A program made the position numbers and the translations under genes. From positions 1,407,001 to 1,471,000 of the forward strand of contig WAEK01000012.1 in the NCBI GenBank assembly GCA_011634665.1: a stretch of 64,000 nucleotides of DNA. Reading direction: 5' to 3'. The notes under the pieces are model-generated. The model searched no databases and was not told the DNA's origin. It saw only the letters and a program-made list of their open reading frames with translations. Origin of the DNA: Mortierella sp. BCC40632. Its lineage: Eukaryota > Mortierellomycota > Mortierellomycetes > Mortierellales > Mortierellaceae. This document shows, in pieces, positions 59,070 to 64,000 of the stretch (the first letter of the stretch is position 1; each line of letters opens with the position of its first letter).

Positions 59070-59383
59070 GGCGAGGAGTGGTGGTGGTGGTAGTGGTGGT
59101 GGTGCTGGGAGGAAATCGATTAAATGGGCAGAGGGTCGGAATGGGGGAAGGCAAGCTCTTGCCTGTGTAACGGCAGTGCTTGGAAGTGCGACTCGATCTT
59201 GGAGAAAGAGAGAAAGTGCGAGAGAAGGTGGTGAGGTAAAGAGTGAGAGGGATCAGTCAGGGGTGGTGGAAAAGGATGCGGCGGAAGAGTAGTCTTGGGT
59301 GGAAGGGAATGGGAATGGGTATGTGAGTGCGAGTGTGGGTGAGAGAGAAAAGAGAAAAATAGACGAGTGACAGGAGCAGAAGG

Positions 59384-59433
<50 letters not shown>

Positions 59434-59508
59434 GAGTGAGAAAGAGATCCAGTGAGAGAGAAAAGAGAGGGAAAAGAAAAGAGAGAGAAAAAGGAAGATG
59501 AAAGAGCT

Positions 59509-59575
<67 letters not shown>

Positions 59576-59580
59576 AAGAG

Positions 59581-59618
<38 letters not shown>

Positions 59619-60443
59619 AGCTCGTACCTGGCTGGCACTGGCTCGAAAAGAGGCCAATCGTCGTGGTCGGGATAGAAATCTCGCCGGCGCGGCGGGCTTT
59701 TGTACCAAAATGGGCAGACCATTTGGGCTGGGGCACACATGCAGGGGGCAGCAACAACAACAACAGCAACAACAAATAAAAAAAAAAAAAAAAAAAAAAG
59801 CAAAGGAGGGAAAAAAAAAAAAAAAAATAAAGCAAGGGAGGGATAAAAAAAAAAAAAAAAGGACCATTGCTGTGTCTGGATCATGACCATGGGTACCGAG
59901 GTCAATGGACTCTTGCTATGCTCTCTTGCTTCCCGCGGGACAAGCACAAGACTAGTACAAGATCCTCGAAAATATCCGACCAAAGGCCGTGCACTCTTTT
60001 GTGAGTTTCTCGCTAACACAGAGACACTTTTCTTTTACCACCACGTTCTGGGAGGTGGAAGAGAAGAATAAAAAAAAAAAGGAGGGACGAGGCTCTGCTC
60101 ATCATCAAGCTTTTCGTCTACAGCATCACACCATTCCACCACACGCCATGTGTCTGGCCCTCAAAAAGGCGGTCCATTAGATGCTCAATGGCACAAACTC
60201 TACTTCATTAGTCCATACCTTAAACAAGCTCCTAGTTGCGGCAGCAGTAACCAATGCCTCCCAGACCCTGCATCGCCCACATCCTTCCCAAGGAAACAAG
60301 AAAGAGCATCACCCCTAACCCCTTTCAACAGTTACACTCATGTGGACACAACAAACTTGTAAAATCGAGATTGCCTGTGTTTTCTTGTGGATCTTGTACT
60401 CAAAATGTCTACTGCATTACTTCTACTGCCACTACAATACCTT
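59070..60443. other. Promoter region of the kelch gene with paired GA and CT tracts
   Basis: Contains (GA)n at 59388-59428, then (CT)n at 59513-59573 and 59585-59614, all upstream of the minus-strand gene. A21, A15 and A16 runs occur at about 59777-59858. No gene is present between the kelch gene start and the stop of the GTPase gene. Confidence 0.5.
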
Positions 60444-63011
60444 CTACTCTGATGATGCCGAGGACCCATGGTCAGATCGTGGCAGTGCTTGGAAAATTTT
60501 TTGCTTTTGTCGGATACCACCCGAAGTCTTGTTCACTGGATTGGCAGCCCAGTCCGGCAAGAGGGCTGGTTCACGCAAGACTGCTCCCTGGCCAGCAGGC
60601 GTCCATATTCTCAGCGTTACTGATTGTTTCTCGGACTTGAATTTACCAGAGACCATCACCCAACCGACCCCTGCAAAGACAAGATCACAGATACCAAACC
60701 GCCCTTCAAGTTGGAGCTCTGCATTCAGACGTTGCTGTTTCGTCATACCAGAGAGAATGTCCCTACGGATGTCTTCGATCGAGTCCTCACCTCCTAGCTT
60801 GGAAAAAGGGTCCTTGGTAATCGTGGATGGCATCTCTGGGTAGGGTTGATTAATAATCGTTGTGTCTCTTAATGAAATTGGCTTCAGACCCGGAAAGACA
60901 GCCAGTCGTTCAGGCGAACCAAACGGCGGTTGCAAGACAGTGAGTTGACCCTGTCCCATCTTGGTCATAAACTTCTCAGCAGAGGCCGTTGAGGTTTTGT
61001 GAAGGGGCAATGTCGTGAAGCATGTAATCTTGGGGACGGGATTCGATCCCCGAGGTCGTCGCTGAGTGACTGACTGGTCGTTGCCTGATGTCACTGCCGG
61101 ATCGGGCGATATAGGGTCCGCAAGAGTCGGTTCCTTGGCCCCGATAGAGATACAATCGATTCTAACAAGTCCTCCCAGAAAGAATGATTTGCCTATCCGA
61201 CCAAAAAGTAAAATCGATGGCTGTTAATGAAAAAAGTTCATTCTCAAGCGACACCCTCAACGTATCCATGACCATGACAAAAATAGACAATCGTTTCATT
61301 TCATTCATTCATTCTTCGTACCTTCCTCGAGCGTAAAGCTCATTGGTCTGAGAACTTTTTTAGGAAGAGAAACCTTTAGTTCATCCAGAGTCAACCAGTT
61401 GGTTATCGATCCTTTTCCTGACGCTCCGATGGAGGCATCCATCCGGATACCAGGTGTATCCATGAGCCACTTTGTCTGCGCTTCTTTCACCGAGACTCCA
61501 AATTGGCGCGAGAAAATGGCTAGAGGGATCTTGATCCTTTCAAGAGTTGTGCCTGGTACATTCGAGACTGTGGTCTTGTACTTGAGGTACTTTTCATCAG
61601 CGCGTTCCCTGTAGAGTTTCTCGTATTGATCCATGTCTTGACCGATGGTAGTCATACCGGTCATTTCTGCCCATTTCTCGCTCGTCTTTTGATCATCTCC
61701 TCCACCTAGAAGCATATTAAGTTTCTTTTGTCGCTCCTGCTGCTCTACACCATGCCGCTTTTGTTGGACCTGTTGTTCGTTTGGCCGCCAACGACCGCTT
61801 TCTTTCAAGAAGGCGTTCAAGAGCTGTGACTTTCCAACGTTCTCAGCTCCTACCAACACGACGTTGCCCTTGCCTGATTTCGCCCATGATCCTCCGATGC
61901 TTTTGAGTAACAATCGAATATCATCACCTTCAGGGTTCTGAGCACTGACTAAATGGATCCCTTGAACGTTCTCCGCTAGCCCATGACGTTCAAGATAGTG
62001 TCGCAAGTGCTGAGTGACCCAATGCTTTGAAGTACCGGTTGGCATTACATCAAACTTGTTGCCAACGAGGATGATTGGAGTCCCTGACCGGCCACCTGCT
62101 CTGCGCTTTGACTTTAGCAATTCGTCAATAATAGGCTGGGGTAATGAAAGCGGAAAGTCGATCAGATCCACAACCAAGACGACTGTAGCAGACTTAGATT
62201 CGGCCAATGTTTTGAGGTGCTTGGGCACAGGGGGTGGTGGTGATGGAAACATATCCGATGGAAGGATTGAAGAGTTGCTGAAGGGTGAGGCATGATGAGA
62301 AAGCGAGTGGCATCGTTGACAGACAATACGAGATACTGAAGGGGGTGGGGCTTTGGGTTTCGTGTCCAACACTTTAGGCGCTTCTTCCACGATCGGAGGG
62401 GTCGATGATGAACTAGTCACTTTTGACTGTGCTTCTGGCTCTGCTTCTTGTGCAACACTGATCCCCATGCGCTCCAGAATTTCAGGGTCAATCGATTTGA
62501 GGTGTTCCTCGTATTGAGCATGGGTCATGGACTTGGCGCTCGGATCAAATGCCAACTTGGAGCCCTTCTTTTCGTTTAGATCCCTCATCTTAGTTTCATC
62601 GGCAAGGGTTGCAGTATGCTGTTTGACTTCATTTGTCAGGTATCCTGGCTCGCCTGGACTGCTCGTCTGGAATGGGGTTCCGCATCCAGGACAAGGTAAC
62701 CCGATGACTTTAGTGATGTCGTGGGCGGTAGCTAAGTTTTCTGAGGTGACAGCGGAAGTAGCATAAAGCCTTTTCGACCCTAGGTGCAGGCATGCTTGAA
62801 GCGTTGAAGGTTGGGCAGAGGATGCTAGTAGGCTTTTGCGAGGCAAGGCTCTACTACTAGAATGGTATTCTAGAGGATGGTGTAGAGTAATCGTCCTTGA
62901 ACGGCATCGTGGTGAAGGTGACAGGGCTGATCCATAAACGGAGTTGATCCTCTTGGTCAAAGCGATCCTCAAAGGCGCGTCTGCTCCTGCTAGTCGTGAA
63001 CTCCTGAACAT
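60444..63011 (-). CDS. Mitochondrial circularly permuted GTPase (YqeH/Gep3-type)
   Basis: Two exons, 63011-61322 and 61192-60444, 812 residues; splicing joins EEG to [15 protein letters not shown], the conserved YqeH region after the GTPase. An Arg/Ser-rich presequence (about 1-60) suggests mitochondrial import. The zinc knuckle reads CPGCG ... CQRCH. The GTPase motifs come in permuted order: G4 NKFD, G5-like VSAQ, then G1 GAENVGKS, then G3 DTPG. YqeH/Gep3/Mtg3 proteins assemble the small mitochondrial ribosomal subunit. The gene is divergent from EFL1, with 196 bp between starts. The C-terminal 40 residues are poorly conserved; the stop at 60444 is plausible but unproven. Confidence 0.88.
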
Positions 63012-63207
63012 TCTTCTTTCTCATGACACAAGGAGGGAGCTCTGTTTGCTTGATCTCCATGGTCTTTTGAACCGCAGCGGCAGTCACACTCTTCCTCCTC
63101 ACTGCGGCAACAAGCGGTTCAGCAAAATAGCCCGCAGTAGATCGCTCTCCTTTTTGTTCTCACTCTCCCAAGGAACCATACTCTCACCAAGAAAAAAAGA
63201 AGAAGAA
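63012..63207. promoter_or_regulatory. Short bidirectional promoter between two GTPase genes
   Basis: Only 196 bp separate the start codons of the mitochondrial GTPase (minus) and EFL1 (plus). It must contain both promoters or a shared one. No TATA box is seen; an A-rich agaaaaaaagaagaagaa stretch lies just before the EFL1 ATG. Confidence 0.6.
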
Positions 63208-64000
63208 ATGCCATCCATTCCCGAGTCAGAGCTCATTCGACTCCAAGCCAACCAGAGCAATGTTCGAAACATCTGCATTCTAGCTCATGTTGACCATGGC
63301 AAAACCACACTCAGCGACTCTCTACTCGCCTCGAACGGTATTATTTCGTCCAAACTCGCTGGCAGGGTCCGATATCTGGACAGTCGCGAGGATGAGCAGG
63401 AAAGAGGAATCACAATGGAGTCGAGTGCTATCTCGCTCTACTTCAAGCTTATGCGACGTGCCAACAACCAAGCGCCCGCTCCCTCCGGAGAAGATCAGAC
63501 CAAGACTGCTGCTTCGGACGAAAATACCGCCAAAGGACCTTCGGTGGCTGAAAGTATGCTTCACTCTCTATTGTCTTGTATATGGGATTGTTCGACGTGT
63601 GCTCATGCCCCAGGTGTTGACTTATTCGTCCTTGGTCAACCATCTCTCTTTCTCTCTTTGTGTTATGTAGATCAACCGGCCACCGCGGAAGAGTATTTGA
63701 TCAATCTTATCGATTCACCAGGACACGTTGATTTTTCAGGAGAGGTGTCGACAGCCTCCAGGCTATGTGATGGAGCACTCGTATTAGTAGATGCTGTCGA
63801 GGGTGTTTGCACTCAGGTATGCTTTCCCTCCAAGATGAAGGATTCACTTATCCATGCTGGATCTGAAGAAAGAAACACTCAAGCCAGTCATTTTAATGCT
63901 AATCGCTTTGTAATCCATAATCTAGACCCATACAGTTTTGCGTCAGGCATGGAGGGAATCTGTTCAGCCTGTTCTTGTTATCAACAAACTCGATCGTCTG
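63208..64000 (+). CDS. Elongation factor-like GTPase 1 (EFL1/Ria1), 5' part only
   Basis: Exons 63208-63553, 63671-63816 and 63926 onward; the gene runs past the window end. The protein begins [13 protein letters not shown] and shows G1 AHVDHGKTT, the EFL1-type stretch [19 protein letters not shown] (as [12 protein letters not shown] follows), G3 DSPGHVDF and G4 NKLD. A Pro/Thr/Asp-rich insert ends the first exon. EFL1 is an EF-2-like GTPase that, with Sdo1/SBDS, releases Tif6/eIF6 from the pre-60S subunit in the cytoplasm. Ordinary EF-2 lacks the [10 protein letters not shown] context, so EFL1 is preferred. Confidence 0.92.
   Translation, partial: MPSIPESELIRLQANQSNVRNICILAHVDHGKTTLSDSLLASNGIISSKLAGRVRYLDSREDEQERGITMESSAISLYFKLMRRANNQAPAPSGEDQTKTAASDENTAKGPSVAESMLHSLLSCIWDCSTCAHAPGVDLFVLGQPSLFLSLCYVDQPATAEEYLINLIDSPGHVDFSGEVSTASRLCDGALVLVDAVEGVCTQVCFPSKMKDSLIHAGSEERNTQASHFNANRFVIHNLDPYSFASGMEGICSACSCYQQTRSS

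Noticed and set aside
59120..60019. 299-codon minus-strand frame upstream of the kelch gene
   Set aside because: Dominated by translated GA/CT and A/T runs in promoter DNA.

Overview
The window is genomic DNA of a filamentous fungus. Genes carry many short GT-AG introns, intergenic DNA is full of pyrimidine/purine microsatellites and long A/T runs, and gene content is typical of a Mucoromycota fungus. I suspect Mortierellomycotina, but that assignment is inference. Eight conserved protein-coding genes can be followed exon by exon with matching intron phases.

Left arm (1-15,018): a secreted aspartic protease with large low-complexity inserts; mitochondrial L-threonine 3-dehydrogenase, which contains a 1.5-kb intron; a nine-transmembrane TM9SF/EMP70 protein; and, convergent with it, a COQ8/ADCK-type atypical kinase for coenzyme Q synthesis.

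Centre (15,289-35,420): a dynamic accessory region. It holds four copies (A-D) of a small secreted protein with predicted beta-trefoil character, resembling fungal I66-type peptidase inhibitors. Each copy sits in a similar head-to-tail unit, and in every unit a TATA-like box and a 100-102 bp intron in the 5' UTR precede the coding exon. Between the copies lie two tyrosine-recombinase (DIRS-type) retrotransposons, one internally deleted and one nearly full length but frameshifted; a relic of a TnpB/Fanzor-like nuclease; and a duplicated 0.9-kb repeat of unknown type (R1). Each DIRS copy has a paralogous uninterrupted site in the same window, so its ends can be placed closely. About 4 kb without a supportable gene follows (35,421-39,371).

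Right arm (39,372-64,000): a membrane-anchored GH17 beta-1,3-glucanase divergent from an NRAMP metal-ion transporter; two small secreted proteins of unknown family; an 1,827-residue kelch/coiled-coil polarity protein of the Tea1 type; a circularly permuted YqeH/Gep3-type mitochondrial GTPase; and, divergent from it across only 196 bp, the start of the EFL1/Ria1 GTPase of cytosolic 60S maturation, cut by the window end.

Functionally, the conserved arms cover wall remodelling, secretory traffic, mitochondrial metabolism, polarity and ribosome assembly. The centre looks like a fast-evolving secreted-protein array shaped by segmental duplication and retrotransposon insertion. No rRNA, convincing tRNA or CRISPR was found.
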